Shown piece after piece: positions 55,153 to 63,296 of a stretch of 64,000 bases of DNA. A program made the position numbers and the translations under genes. Each line of letters begins with the position of its first letter. Position 1 is the stretch's first letter. This stretch comes from Streptomyces venezuelae (GTDB lineage: Bacteria > Actinomycetota > Actinomycetes > Streptomycetales > Streptomycetaceae). The DNA lies in the NCBI RefSeq assembly GCF_008642375.1, contig NZ_CP029194.1:5325001-5389000 (forward strand). Reading direction: 5' to 3'. The notes under the pieces are model-generated. The model was not told where the DNA came from and did no database searches. It was given only the letters and a program-made list of their open reading frames with translations.

Positions 55153-56508
55153 ATGGGTGGCCGATGGATCGAGAAGTGGGAACCGGAGGACGAGACCTTC
55201 TGGCGTGAGAAGGGGGAGCGGATCGCCAAGCGGAACCTCCTCTTCTCCGTGATCTCCGAGCACATCGGCTTCTCCATCTGGAGCCTGTGGTCGGTCATGG
55301 TCCTCTTCATGGGACCGCGGTACGGCATCGACCCGGCCGGGAAGTTCTTCCTGATCGCGACCGCCACCCTCGTCGGCGCGCTGATCCGGATCCCGTACAC
55401 CTTCGCCGTGGCCCGCTTCGGCGGCCGCAACTGGACCGTCGTCAGCGCCCTGCTCCTCCTGCTCCCCGCCGGCTTCGCCTTCGCGGTGATGGAGCCCGGC
55501 ACCTCGTACACGACCTTCGTCCTGGTGGCCGCGCTCACCGGCGTCGGCGGCGGCAACTTCGCCTCCTCCATGACCAACATCAACGCCTTCTTCCCGCTGC
55601 GGAAGAAGGGCTGGGCACTCGGCCTCAACGCGGGCGGCGGCAACATCGGCGTCCCCGTCGTCCAGCTCGTCGGCCTGCTCGTCATCGGCACCGCCGGAGC
55701 GATGCACCCCCGGATCGTGCTCGGCGTCTACCTGCCCCTGATCGTCGCGGCCGCCGTGTGCGCCGCGCTCTTCATGGACAACCTCGCCCCGGTCAAGAAC
55801 GACACCGGAGCCGCGAAGGAGGCCGTGCGGGCCCGCCACACCTGGATCATGGCCTTCCTGTACATCGGCACCTTCGGCTCCTTCATCGGCTACAGCTTCG
55901 CCTTCGGGCTCGTCCTCCAGACCCAGTTCGGACGCACCCCGCTCCAGGCCGCCTCGCTCACCTTCATCGGCCCGCTCCTCGGCTCCCTCATCCGCCCCGT
56001 CGGCGGCTCCCTCGCCGACCGGCACGGCGGCGCCCGCATCACCCTGTGGACCTTCGCCGCGATGGCCGCCTCGACCGGAGTGGTGATCTACGCCTCCGTC
56101 ATCGAGTCCCTCACCGTCTTCCTCATCGGCTTCATCGGCCTCTTCGTCCTCAGCGGCCTCGGCAACGGCTCCACGTACAAGATGATCCCGGCGATCTTCC
56201 TCGCCCAGGGACACCGCAAGGGTCTCGCCGGGGAAGCGGCCGAGGCCTACGGGCGGCGGCTCTCCGGGGCCTCCATGGGCCTCATCGGAGCCGTCGGCGC
56301 GCTCGGCGGGCTCGGCATCAACCTCGCCTTCCGCCAGTCCTTCCAGACCGCCGGCACCGGCACCGGGGCCTTCGTCGCCTTCCTCGCCTTCTACGCGGCC
56401 TGCATCGTCGTCACCTGGGCGGTATACCTTCGCCGGCCGACGTCCGTGCCCGAGACCGCCGAGGGCGCCGAGGACCCGGAGACCCGGCCCGGCTACGCGA
56501 AGGTGTGA
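55153..56508 (+). CDS. narK: Nitrate/nitrite transporter NarK
   Basis: A 451-aa MFS transporter of the nitrate/nitrite porter family. It shows the nitrate signature (GVGGGNFASSMTNINAFFP and NAGGGNIGVPVVQ, residues 130-172) and the substrate-binding arginines in GALIRIPYTF and GSLIRPVGG. TGGAGGT lies 6 nt before ATG 55153; GTG 55150 is an alternative. The regulator gene that follows is the expected partner: in S. coelicolor NnaR and GlnR control nitrate uptake and reduction genes. A divided GTCAC-n16-GAAAC pattern upstream (about 55074-55099) could be a weak GlnR-type site. Confidence 0.93.
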   Translation: MGGRWIEKWEPEDETFWREKGERIAKRNLLFSVISEHIGFSIWSLWSVMVLFMGPRYGIDPAGKFFLIATATLVGALIRIPYTFAVARFGGRNWTVVSALLLLLPAGFAFAVMEPGTSYTTFVLVAALTGVGGGNFASSMTNINAFFPLRKKGWALGLNAGGGNIGVPVVQLVGLLVIGTAGAMHPRIVLGVYLPLIVAAAVCAALFMDNLAPVKNDTGAAKEAVRARHTWIMAFLYIGTFGSFIGYSFAFGLVLQTQFGRTPLQAASLTFIGPLLGSLIRPVGGSLADRHGGARITLWTFAAMAASTGVVIYASVIESLTVFLIGFIGLFVLSGLGNGSTYKMIPAIFLAQGHRKGLAGEAAEAYGRRLSGASMGLIGAVGALGGLGINLAFRQSFQTAGTGTGAFVAFLAFYAACIVVTWAVYLRRPTSVPETAEGAEDPETRPGYAKV

Positions 56509-56592
56509 TCCACCGTGCCCGGCGCGGACCGTAACGACCAGGAAATACGCGCGAACCGAGTCCGACACGCGGCCCCGTCAGCATCTGGTCCC

Positions 56593-57732
56593 ATGGACGA
56601 GCAAGAACACGGCCCCCTCGCCGGCTTCACCGTCGGCGTCACCGCGGCGCGGCGCGCGGACGAACTCATCGCGCTGCTGCGCCGGCGCGGCGCGGCCGTC
56701 GTCCACGGTCCCGCCCTGCGGATCGTGCCCCTCGCGGACGACACCGAACTCCTCGCCGCGACCAAGGAGCTCATCGCCCACGCCCCGGACGTCGTCGTCG
56801 CCACCACGGCGATCGGCTTCCGCGGCTGGGTCGAGGCCGCCGACGGCTGGGGGCACGGGGAGGAGCTCCTCGCCGTCCTCCGGGAGGTCGAGCTCCTCGC
56901 CCGGGGCCCCAAGGTCAAGGGAGCCGTACGGGCCGCCGGACTCACCGAGTCCTGGTCGCCCTCCTCGGAGTCCATGGCCGAGGTCCTCGACCGGCTCCTC
57001 GCGGAGGGCGTGGACGGCCGGCGCGTCGCCCTCCAGCTCCACGGGGAGCCGCTGCCCGGCTTCGTGGAGGCCCTCACGGCCGGCGGCGCCGAGGTCGTCG
57101 TCGTCCCCGTCTACCGCTGGATGCCCCCGGAGGACACCGGCCCCCTGGACCGGCTCCTCGACGCGACCCTCGCCCGCACCCTGGACGCGGTGACCTTCAC
57201 CAGCGCCCCGGCCGCCGTCTCGCTGTTCTCCCGCGCGGAGGAGAAGGGCGTACGGGCGGAGCTCGTCGCCGCGCTCCGGCACGACGTCCTCGCGGTGTGC
57301 GTGGGCCCCGTGACGGCGCTCCCGCTCCAGGCGGAGGGCATCGACACGTACCAGCCCGAGCGCTTCCGGCTCGGCCCGCTCGTCCAGCTGCTCTGCACGG
57401 AGCTCCCGGCCCGCTCCCGGGTCCTGCCCGTCGCCGGCCACCGGATGGAGGTCCGCGGGCACGCCGTCCTCGTCGACGGCCGCCTGCGCCCGGTCCCGCC
57501 CGCCGGGATGGCCCTCCTGGGACTGCTCGCCCGCCGCCCCGGCTGGGTCGTCTCCCGCGCCGACCTGCTGCGGGCGCTGCCCGGTGCCGGCCGCGACGAG
57601 CACGCGGTGGAGACGGCGATGGCCCGCCTGCGGACCGCGCTCGGCACCCCGAAGCTGATCCAGACCGTCGTCAAGCGCGGCTACCGGCTCGCCCTGGACC
57701 CGACGGCGGACGACAAGTACGACACCCCGTAG
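56593..57732 (+). CDS. nnaR: HemD-like/winged-helix fusion regulator (NnaR type)
   Basis: A 379-aa protein. The N-terminal 260 residues resemble uroporphyrinogen-III synthase (LAGFTVGVTAARRADEL, VTFTSAPAAVSLFSRA). The C-terminal 95 residues are an OmpR-type winged helix (GMALLGLLARRPGWVVSRADL, TVVKRGYRLALDP). This fusion and its position after narK match NnaR, the nitrate-assimilation co-regulator of GlnR in Streptomyces. Start ATG 56593 is used; GTG 56515, 6 bp after narK, would add 26 residues. Whether the HemD part is catalytic or only a ligand sensor is unknown. Confidence 0.88.
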   Translation: MDEQEHGPLAGFTVGVTAARRADELIALLRRRGAAVVHGPALRIVPLADDTELLAATKELIAHAPDVVVATTAIGFRGWVEAADGWGHGEELLAVLREVELLARGPKVKGAVRAAGLTESWSPSSESMAEVLDRLLAEGVDGRRVALQLHGEPLPGFVEALTAGGAEVVVVPVYRWMPPEDTGPLDRLLDATLARTLDAVTFTSAPAAVSLFSRAEEKGVRAELVAALRHDVLAVCVGPVTALPLQAEGIDTYQPERFRLGPLVQLLCTELPARSRVLPVAGHRMEVRGHAVLVDGRLRPVPPAGMALLGLLARRPGWVVSRADLLRALPGAGRDEHAVETAMARLRTALGTPKLIQTVVKRGYRLALDPTADDKYDTP

Positions 57733-57798
57733 GGCCTCTCCGACGGATCACGGCCGGGGCCGCGAGGGCCTGTCCGGCAAGGGAGTTACGGTACGGGG

Positions 57799-58359
57799 AT
57801 GAGCGCAGCCGCCACCTCCTTCCGCATCCGACCGGCCGAACACGCCGACGCGCCCGCGCTCGCCGCCGCCCTGCTGCGCAACCGGGAGTACATGAAGCCC
57901 TGGGAGCCGTACCGGCCCGAGCGGTACTACACCGCCGAGGGACAGGCCGAGCGGCTCGCGGACGGCGGAGTGCGGTGGTTCGCCGTCGAGGGGGACACCG
58001 TGATCGGCGCCGCGGTCCTCTCCGGGATCGTCCTCGGGCCCTTCCGGAGCGGCTCCCTCGGCTACTGGGTCGACGGGGAACACGCCGGGCGGGGCGTGGC
58101 CACCGCGCTCGTCGAGGAGGCCTGCCGGGCGGCCCGCGAGGAACTCGGGATGCACCGGATCGAGGCGTGCACCGTCCTCGACCACCGCGTCTCCCAACGG
58201 GTCCTCGCCAAGAGCGGGTTCGTGCAGATCGGCACCGCGCCCCGCTACCTCCACATCGACGGCGAGTGGCGCGACCACCACCTCTTCCAGCGGCTCCTCC
58301 ACGACGACCCGCCGCCCGGCTTTCCGGGATCACGCCCCGTGAACGGTGATCGCGCCTGA
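57799..58359 (+). CDS. GNAT-family N-acetyltransferase (RimJ/RimL type)
   Basis: A 186-aa acetyltransferase with the acetyl-CoA motif EHAGRGVATALVEEACRAA and the later LDHRVSQRVLAKSGFVQIG. The end (YLHIDGEWRDHHLFQRLL) is typical of ribosomal-protein alanine acetyltransferase relatives. A TACGGT box ends 6 nt before the ATG, though GGGAG is also present 13 nt upstream. The substrate is unknown. Confidence 0.88.
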   Translation: MSAAATSFRIRPAEHADAPALAAALLRNREYMKPWEPYRPERYYTAEGQAERLADGGVRWFAVEGDTVIGAAVLSGIVLGPFRSGSLGYWVDGEHAGRGVATALVEEACRAAREELGMHRIEACTVLDHRVSQRVLAKSGFVQIGTAPRYLHIDGEWRDHHLFQRLLHDDPPPGFPGSRPVNGDRA

Positions 58360-58422
58360 CACGGTGCCTTCCGGTGGCGTACGCTCGACGGCTGCCCAGT
58401 GCACGTCAGAAGGGGGCCTTAG

Positions 58423-60762
58423 GTGGCCGCGCAGGAAGCCGTGGACACGGTCAGGGACCGTGAGATCGGTGTCGAGCAGGAACATCTTGACCGGGTCTAC
58501 CGCCGGCTGGAGGAGAAGATCCACGAGGCGGAGTTCCTGATGAACGACGCCGCCCAGCGGGGCCAGGTCGGCACGCCCGGCGCCCTCGCCGAGCGCGACG
58601 CCCAGGTGTTCCGTGCCGGCATCCACCTCAACAGGCTCAACAACGAGTTCGAGGACTTCCTCTTCGGCCGGATCGACCTGCTGTACGGCAAGGACGGCAA
58701 GAAGGGCCCGGACGGCGCGTACACCTCCGTCGAGCCCGCCGAGGACGCCGTACGCGACGACAACACGGCCGACATCGGCGAGACCCTCCACATCGGCCGC
58801 ATCGGCGTCCTCGACTCCGACTACGCGCCGCTCGTCATCGACTGGCGCGCCCCCGCCGCCGCGCCCTTCTACCGGTCGACGCCCGTCGACCCCGGCCGCG
58901 TCGTCCGCCGCCGGGTCATCCGCTCCAAGGGCCGCCGGGTCCTCGGCGTCGAGGACGACCTGATGCGCCCCGAGCTGCGGGCCACCCTCGACGGGCGCGA
59001 GCTGCCCGTGATCGGCGACGGTGCCCTGATGGCCGCCCTCGGTCAGGCCCGCAGCCACACCATGCGGGACATCGTCTCCTCCATCCAGGCGGAGCAGGAC
59101 CTCGTCATCCGCGCGCCCGCCGCCTCCGTCACGTACGTCGAGGGCGGGCCCGGCACCGGCAAGACCGCCGTCGCCCTGCACCGGGCCGCCTACCTGCTCT
59201 ACCAGGACCGGCGGCGGTACGCGGGCGGCATCCTCATCGTCTCCCCGACCCCGCTCCTCGTCTCGTACACCGAGGGCGTCCTGCCCTCCCTCGGCGAGGA
59301 GGGCCAGGTCGCGATCCGCGCCGTCGGCAACCTCGTCGACGGAGCCGAGGCCACCGCCTACGACGAGCCGGCCGTCGCCCGCGTCAAGGGCTCCTCCCGC
59401 ATGGTCCACGTGCTGCGGAAGGCCGCCCGCGGCGCCCTGGAGACCCCCGCGCCCCGGCAGCCCGCCGGGGACCAGCTGGAGTTCGGCGAGGAGGCCCCCG
59501 CACCCACCGGGACGCCCAACCGGCTCCGGGTCGTCGCCTTCGGCCGACGGATCGAGCTGGAGGCCGACGACCTGCGGCGCATCCGCCACAACGTCCTCGG
59601 CGGCACCGCCCCCGTCAACCTGCTGCGCCCGCGCGCCCGGCGGCTGCTCCTCGACGCGCTGTACGCCAAGTCCGGCTCGGCAGGACGGCACAGCGACCCC
59701 GAGCTCGCGGCCGAGCTGCGCTCCTCCTTCGACGAGGACGTGTCGACGGAGGACTCCTTCCTCACCTTCCTCGACGCCTGGTGGCCCGAGCTCACCCCGC
59801 GTGCGGTGCTCGACGCGATGGCCGACGAGCGGAGGCTCGGCCGCTGGGCCCGCCGGATCCTCAACCCGGGAGAGGTGCGGCGGCTCGCCCGCTCGCTGCG
59901 CCGCCGGGAGCTCTCCGTCCACGACGTGGCGCTCCTCGACGAGCTCCACACCCTGCTCGGCGCCCCCGCACGGCCCCGCAAGAAGCGGGAGTACGACCCG
60001 CTGGACCAGCTCTCGGGCCTGGAAGAGCTCATGCCCGTACGCGAGGAGACGCAGCGCGAGCGCGCCGAGCGGCTCGCCGCCGAGCGCACCGAATACGCGC
60101 ACGTCATCGTCGACGAGGCGCAGGACCTCACGCCCATGCAGTGGCGGATGGTCGGACGGCGCGGCCGGCACGCCACCTGGACGGTCGTCGGCGACCCGGC
60201 GCAGTCCTCCTGGTCCGACCCGGACGAGGCCGCCGAGTCGCGGGACGAGGCCCTCGGCAGCCGGCCCCGGCGCCGCTTCGAGCTGACCGTGAACTACCGG
60301 AACCCGGCGGAGATCGCCGAGCTCGCCGCCAAGGTGCTCGCCCTCGCCATGCCGGGCAAGGAATCGCCGCGCGCGGTCCGCTCGACGGGCGTCGAGCCCC
60401 GGTTCGTCCCGGTTCAGGACAAGGGTGACTTGGCCGAAACCGTACGGTCCGAGGCGGCGCTGCTCCTGGAGCGGGTCGAGGGCACGGTGGGCGTCGTCGT
60501 CGCCATGAACCGGCGCGCGGAGGCCGCCCGCTGGCTGGCCGAGCTGGGCGACCGGGTGGTGGCGCTGGGCTCCCTGGAGGCGAAGGGCCTGGAGTACGAC
60601 GCGACGGTGGTCGTCTCGCCCGCGGAGATCGCGGACGAGTCCCCGGCCGGCCTGCGGGTGCTGTACGTGGCGCTGACGCGCGCGACGCAGCAGCTCACGG
60701 TGGTCGCGGGGCCGGGGGACATGCCGGACGAGGCAGGGGTGCCGGACCTGCTGCGGGACTGA
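58423..60762 (+). CDS. helD: HelD-type RNA polymerase-associated UvrD/Rep-like ATPase
   Basis: A 779-aa SF1 helicase-like ATPase. The N-terminal coiled-coil arm (LDRVYRRLEEKIHEAEFLM) is the segment that enters the RNA polymerase secondary channel in HelD. Walker A is EGGPGTGKTAVALHR (near residue 242) and Walker B is VIVDEAQDLTPMQWRM; the last motif is VLYVALTRATQQL. HelD removes nucleic acid from stalled RNA polymerase and recycles it. No rifamycin-associated inverted repeat is visible upstream, so it is not obviously the antibiotic-induced HelR. The start is GTG 58423, with AGAAGGGGG upstream. Confidence 0.92.
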   Translation: MAAQEAVDTVRDREIGVEQEHLDRVYRRLEEKIHEAEFLMNDAAQRGQVGTPGALAERDAQVFRAGIHLNRLNNEFEDFLFGRIDLLYGKDGKKGPDGAYTSVEPAEDAVRDDNTADIGETLHIGRIGVLDSDYAPLVIDWRAPAAAPFYRSTPVDPGRVVRRRVIRSKGRRVLGVEDDLMRPELRATLDGRELPVIGDGALMAALGQARSHTMRDIVSSIQAEQDLVIRAPAASVTYVEGGPGTGKTAVALHRAAYLLYQDRRRYAGGILIVSPTPLLVSYTEGVLPSLGEEGQVAIRAVGNLVDGAEATAYDEPAVARVKGSSRMVHVLRKAARGALETPAPRQPAGDQLEFGEEAPAPTGTPNRLRVVAFGRRIELEADDLRRIRHNVLGGTAPVNLLRPRARRLLLDALYAKSGSAGRHSDPELAAELRSSFDEDVSTEDSFLTFLDAWWPELTPRAVLDAMADERRLGRWARRILNPGEVRRLARSLRRRELSVHDVALLDELHTLLGAPARPRKKREYDPLDQLSGLEELMPVREETQRERAERLAAERTEYAHVIVDEAQDLTPMQWRMVGRRGRHATWTVVGDPAQSSWSDPDEAAESRDEALGSRPRRRFELTVNYRNPAEIAELAAKVLALAMPGKESPRAVRSTGVEPRFVPVQDKGDLAETVRSEAALLLERVEGTVGVVVAMNRRAEAARWLAELGDRVVALGSLEAKGLEYDATVVVSPAEIADESPAGLRVLYVALTRATQQLTVVAGPGDMPDEAGVPDLLRD

Positions 60763-60867
60763 GCCGGAAGGGCCGCCCGGCTGAGCCGGAAGGAGGGTCC
60801 GGGGGCCGATTTCCGGTCAACCTGTGGCGCTGGAATCACCAAGCAGGGTGGTTTGTTAGCCTTGTCG

Positions 60868-61014
60868 TGGCACCGGCTCGATCCAAGCCCCCGGGCCCAA
60901 CCTTCGTCCCTTAGAGGGACCACTTGCCGCGAGGCGAGCATGGCGGGTCGGTGCCATTTAGACGTACGTACAAAGTTGAGGCCCCTGTCACCCCTGGTGA
61001 CGGGGGCCTCTTCT
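60868..61014 (+). ncRNA. Candidate four-way-junction RNA with intrinsic terminator
   Basis: A closing helix (TGGCACCG at 60868 with CGGTGCCA at 60949) encloses three hairpins. They are GGCT-n7-AGCC (60875-60889), GTCCCT-TAG-AGGGAC (60906-60920), and CTTGCC-GCGA-GGCGAG (60923-60938), the last capped by a GNRA tetraloop. A 15-bp terminator stem (60978-61010) and TTCTGTTT follow. TAGCCT at 60857 is a possible -10 box just upstream. It could be a stand-alone small RNA or a riboswitch-like leader of the malic enzyme gene. I cannot assign a known family. Confidence 0.65.
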
Positions 61015-61039
61015 GTTTCCCCAGCGTCTCTCGTATGGT

Positions 61040-61091
61040 GGAAACTACTTTCCGAAAACAAAATGACCGCATTACCTGCTACCCGCAGGTA
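61040..61091 (+). promoter_or_regulatory. Two inverted repeats in the malic enzyme promoter region
   Basis: GGAAA-CTAC-TTTCC (61040-61053) and TACCTGC-TACCC-GCAGGTA (61073-61091) lie 84 bp or more before the start codon, in DNA unusually AT-rich for this genome. Either could be an operator. The second could also form an mRNA hairpin. Confidence 0.5.
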
Positions 61092-61174
61092 GGTGCGACC
61101 ATCGGAGGGCGCCGCCGGGCAACCAGCCGGGGCGGCGTAGCAATGAAGCTCAGGGAAAGCAGAGGAACTCGGCC

Positions 61175-62587
61175 ATGGCAACGGCGCCCAGCGTCTCGTA
61201 CTCGATGACGGTCCGGCTGGAGGTTCCCGCGAGCGGAACCGCGGTCTCCCAGCTCACCACGGCGGTGGAGTCCCACGGCGGATCCGTCACCGGCCTCGAC
61301 GTGACCGCCTCCGGCCACGAGAAGCTCCGCATCGACGTCACCATCGCCGCCACCTCTACGGCCCACGCCGACGAGATCGTCGAGCAGCTGCGGACCATCG
61401 AGGGCGTCACCCTCGGCAAGGTCTCCGACCGTACGTTCCTGATGCACCTCGGCGGCAAGATCGAGATGGCGTCCAAGCACCCCATCCGCAACCGTGACGA
61501 CCTCTCCATGATCTACACCCCGGGCGTCGCCCGCGTGTGCATGGCGATCGCCGAGAACCCCGAGGACGCCCGCCGCCTCACCATCAAGCGCAACACCGTC
61601 GCGGTCGTCACCGACGGCTCCGCCGTCCTCGGCCTCGGCAACATCGGCCCGATGGCCGCCATGCCGGTCATGGAGGGCAAGGCCGCCCTCTTCAAGCGCT
61701 TCGCCGACATCGACGCCTGGCCGCTCTGCCTCGACACCCAGGACACCGACGAGATCGTCGCGATCGTCAAGGCGATCGCCCCCGGCTTCGCGGGCATCAA
61801 CCTGGAGGACATCTCCGCGCCCCGCTGCTTCGAGATCGAGGCCCGGCTGCGCGAGGCCCTCGACATCCCCGTCTTCCACGACGACCAGCACGGCACGGCC
61901 ATCGTCGTCCTCGCCGCCCTCACCAACGCGCTGCGCGTGGTGGGCAAGAGCGTCGGTGACGTACGGGTCGTCATGTCCGGTGCCGGCGCGGCCGGTACGG
62001 CCATCCTCAAGCTGCTCATCGCGGCGGGCGTCAAGCACGCCGTCGTCGCCGACATCCAGGGCGTCGTACACGCCGACCGCGCGGACCTCGTGGACGCCCC
62101 GGCCGACTCGCCGCTGCGCTGGATCGCCGACAACACCAACCCCGAGGGCGTCACCGGCACCCTCAAGGAGGCCGTCGTCGGCGCGGACGTCTTCATCGGC
62201 GTCTCGGCCCCGAACCTGCTGGGCGCCGAGGACGTCGCCGCCATGGCGGACGGCGCCATCGTGTTCGCGCTCGCGAACCCCGACCCGGAGGTCGACCCGG
62301 CCGCCGCGCGCCAGACGGCCGCCGTCGTCGCCACGGGCCGCTCGGACTTCCCGAACCAGATCAACAACGTCCTGGTCTTCCCGGGTGTCTTCCGCGGCCT
62401 GCTGGACGCTCAGTCCCGTACCGTCAACACGGAGATGATGCTGGCGGCGGCCTCCGCCCTCGCCGGCGTGGTCACCGAGGACGAGCTGAACCCGAACTAC
62501 ATCATCCCGTCGGTCTTCAACGACAAGGTCGCGGGCGCGGTGGCCGGCGCCGTGCGCAACGCGGCCAAGGCCGCGAGCGGGCGCTGA
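61175..62587 (+). CDS. NAD-dependent malic enzyme with N-terminal ACT domain
   Basis: A 470-aa oxidoreductase that decarboxylates malate to pyruvate. An ACT domain (about residues 1-85, TVRLEVPASGTAVSQLTTAV) may bind a regulatory ligand. The malic enzyme core has MIYTPGVARVCMAI, GLGNIGPMAAMPVMEGKAAL, VFHDDQHGTAIV and the NAD site MSGAGAAGTAI. AGAGGA lies about 9 nt upstream of ATG 61175. The arrangement with HU and murA downstream matches S. coelicolor, where the NAD-specific form lies here. Confidence 0.94.
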   Translation: MATAPSVSYSMTVRLEVPASGTAVSQLTTAVESHGGSVTGLDVTASGHEKLRIDVTIAATSTAHADEIVEQLRTIEGVTLGKVSDRTFLMHLGGKIEMASKHPIRNRDDLSMIYTPGVARVCMAIAENPEDARRLTIKRNTVAVVTDGSAVLGLGNIGPMAAMPVMEGKAALFKRFADIDAWPLCLDTQDTDEIVAIVKAIAPGFAGINLEDISAPRCFEIEARLREALDIPVFHDDQHGTAIVVLAALTNALRVVGKSVGDVRVVMSGAGAAGTAILKLLIAAGVKHAVVADIQGVVHADRADLVDAPADSPLRWIADNTNPEGVTGTLKEAVVGADVFIGVSAPNLLGAEDVAAMADGAIVFALANPDPEVDPAAARQTAAVVATGRSDFPNQINNVLVFPGVFRGLLDAQSRTVNTEMMLAAASALAGVVTEDELNPNYIIPSVFNDKVAGAVAGAVRNAAKAASGR

Positions 62588-62899
62588 CGGCGCGTCGCGA
62601 TTCGCGATGCCGCAAACCCGCCTTTAGGGTGGCTTTTCGGCTCCGTACGGAAATCACGGAGTCGACGGAACGTCACCACTACGGGGCTCCGGCGCTTTTC
62701 GTGTGACCCCAGGGGGTGCCGGATTGGCGTTCCCGCCGCTGGTGGGGGCAGGATGCGTGTTTGGGCGCGAGGGTCTGTCATTAGACCCGGGTCCGGGGAC
62801 TGTCCGAAGGCCCTGGCAGCATCGGCTTCGCTGTACCCAATCACGCGGCTTCCGCCGCGTGGCACGCCTCACAGGCAAGAAGAACACGGGAGTAACAAC
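62588..62899 (+). other. Leader/intergenic region upstream of the HU gene
   Basis: A 312-bp gap with no gene. TTTGGG (62760) and TAGACC (62782-62787), 16 bp apart, are a possible promoter giving a leader of about 105 nt. A perfect hairpin (CACGCGGC-TTCC-GCCGCGTG, 62842-62861) sits in that leader. An earlier CTCCGT/ACGGAG hairpin at 62641-62661 may end the malic enzyme transcript. Confidence 0.5.
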
Positions 62900-63181
62900 A
62901 TGAACCGCAGTGAGCTGGTGGCCGCCCTGGCCGACCGCGCCGAGGTGACCCGCAAGGACGCCGACGCCGTGCTGGCCGCTCTCGCCGAGACCGTCGGTGA
63001 GGTCGTCGCCAAGGGCGACGAGAAGGTCACCATCCCCGGCTTCCTGACCTTCGAGCGCACCCACCGTGCCGCTCGCACCGCTCGTAACCCGCAGACCGGC
63101 GACCCGATCAACATCCCGGCCGGCTACAGCGTGAAGGTCTCCGCGGGCTCGAAGCTCAAGGAAGCCGCCAAGGGCAAGTAA
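62900..63181 (+). CDS. hup: Nucleoid-associated protein HU
   Basis: A 93-aa HU with the classic order: MNRSELVAALADRAEVTRKDA dimerisation helices, GFLTFERTHRAARTARNPQTG leading into the DNA-binding arm, and INIPAGYSVKVSAGSKLKEA at the end. It is the short HU, without the Lys/Ala-rich tail of the second Streptomyces HU (HupS). GGGAG lies 9 nt before ATG 62900. It bends and compacts the chromosome. Confidence 0.96.
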   Translation: MNRSELVAALADRAEVTRKDADAVLAALAETVGEVVAKGDEKVTIPGFLTFERTHRAARTARNPQTGDPINIPAGYSVKVSAGSKLKEAAKGK

Positions 63182-63199
63182 GGCAGCCTAGAGGCGCAG

Positions 63200-63236
63200 A
63201 AAGGGCGGCCACCCTGTCAGGGGGTGGCCGCCCTTT
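63200..63236 (+). terminator. hup terminator
   Basis: AAAGGGCGGCCACC pairs perfectly with GGTGGCCGCCCTTT 18 bp after the HU stop. It is likely bidirectional, because murA converges on it. Confidence 0.9.
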
Positions 63237-63296
63237 CGTATGCCCTGTGCGGGCCCCACAGGGGCCCGCACACGCTCACGGCGGTGTCCTGGCGCG

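Larger units (their letters stand above)
60763..61174 (+). other. Intergenic region between helD and the malic enzyme gene
   Basis: A 412-bp gap with no protein gene. It contains a candidate RNA with terminator (60868-61014) and two perfect inverted repeats (61040-61091) in an AT-rich patch before the malic enzyme start. Both are listed separately. Confidence 0.7.

Noticed and set aside
60868..60956. A tRNA-like cloverleaf in the helD/malic enzyme gap
   Set aside because: Helix lengths, the missing T loop at the 3' side and the lack of a CCA-type end do not fit a tRNA. The element is kept as an unassigned RNA.
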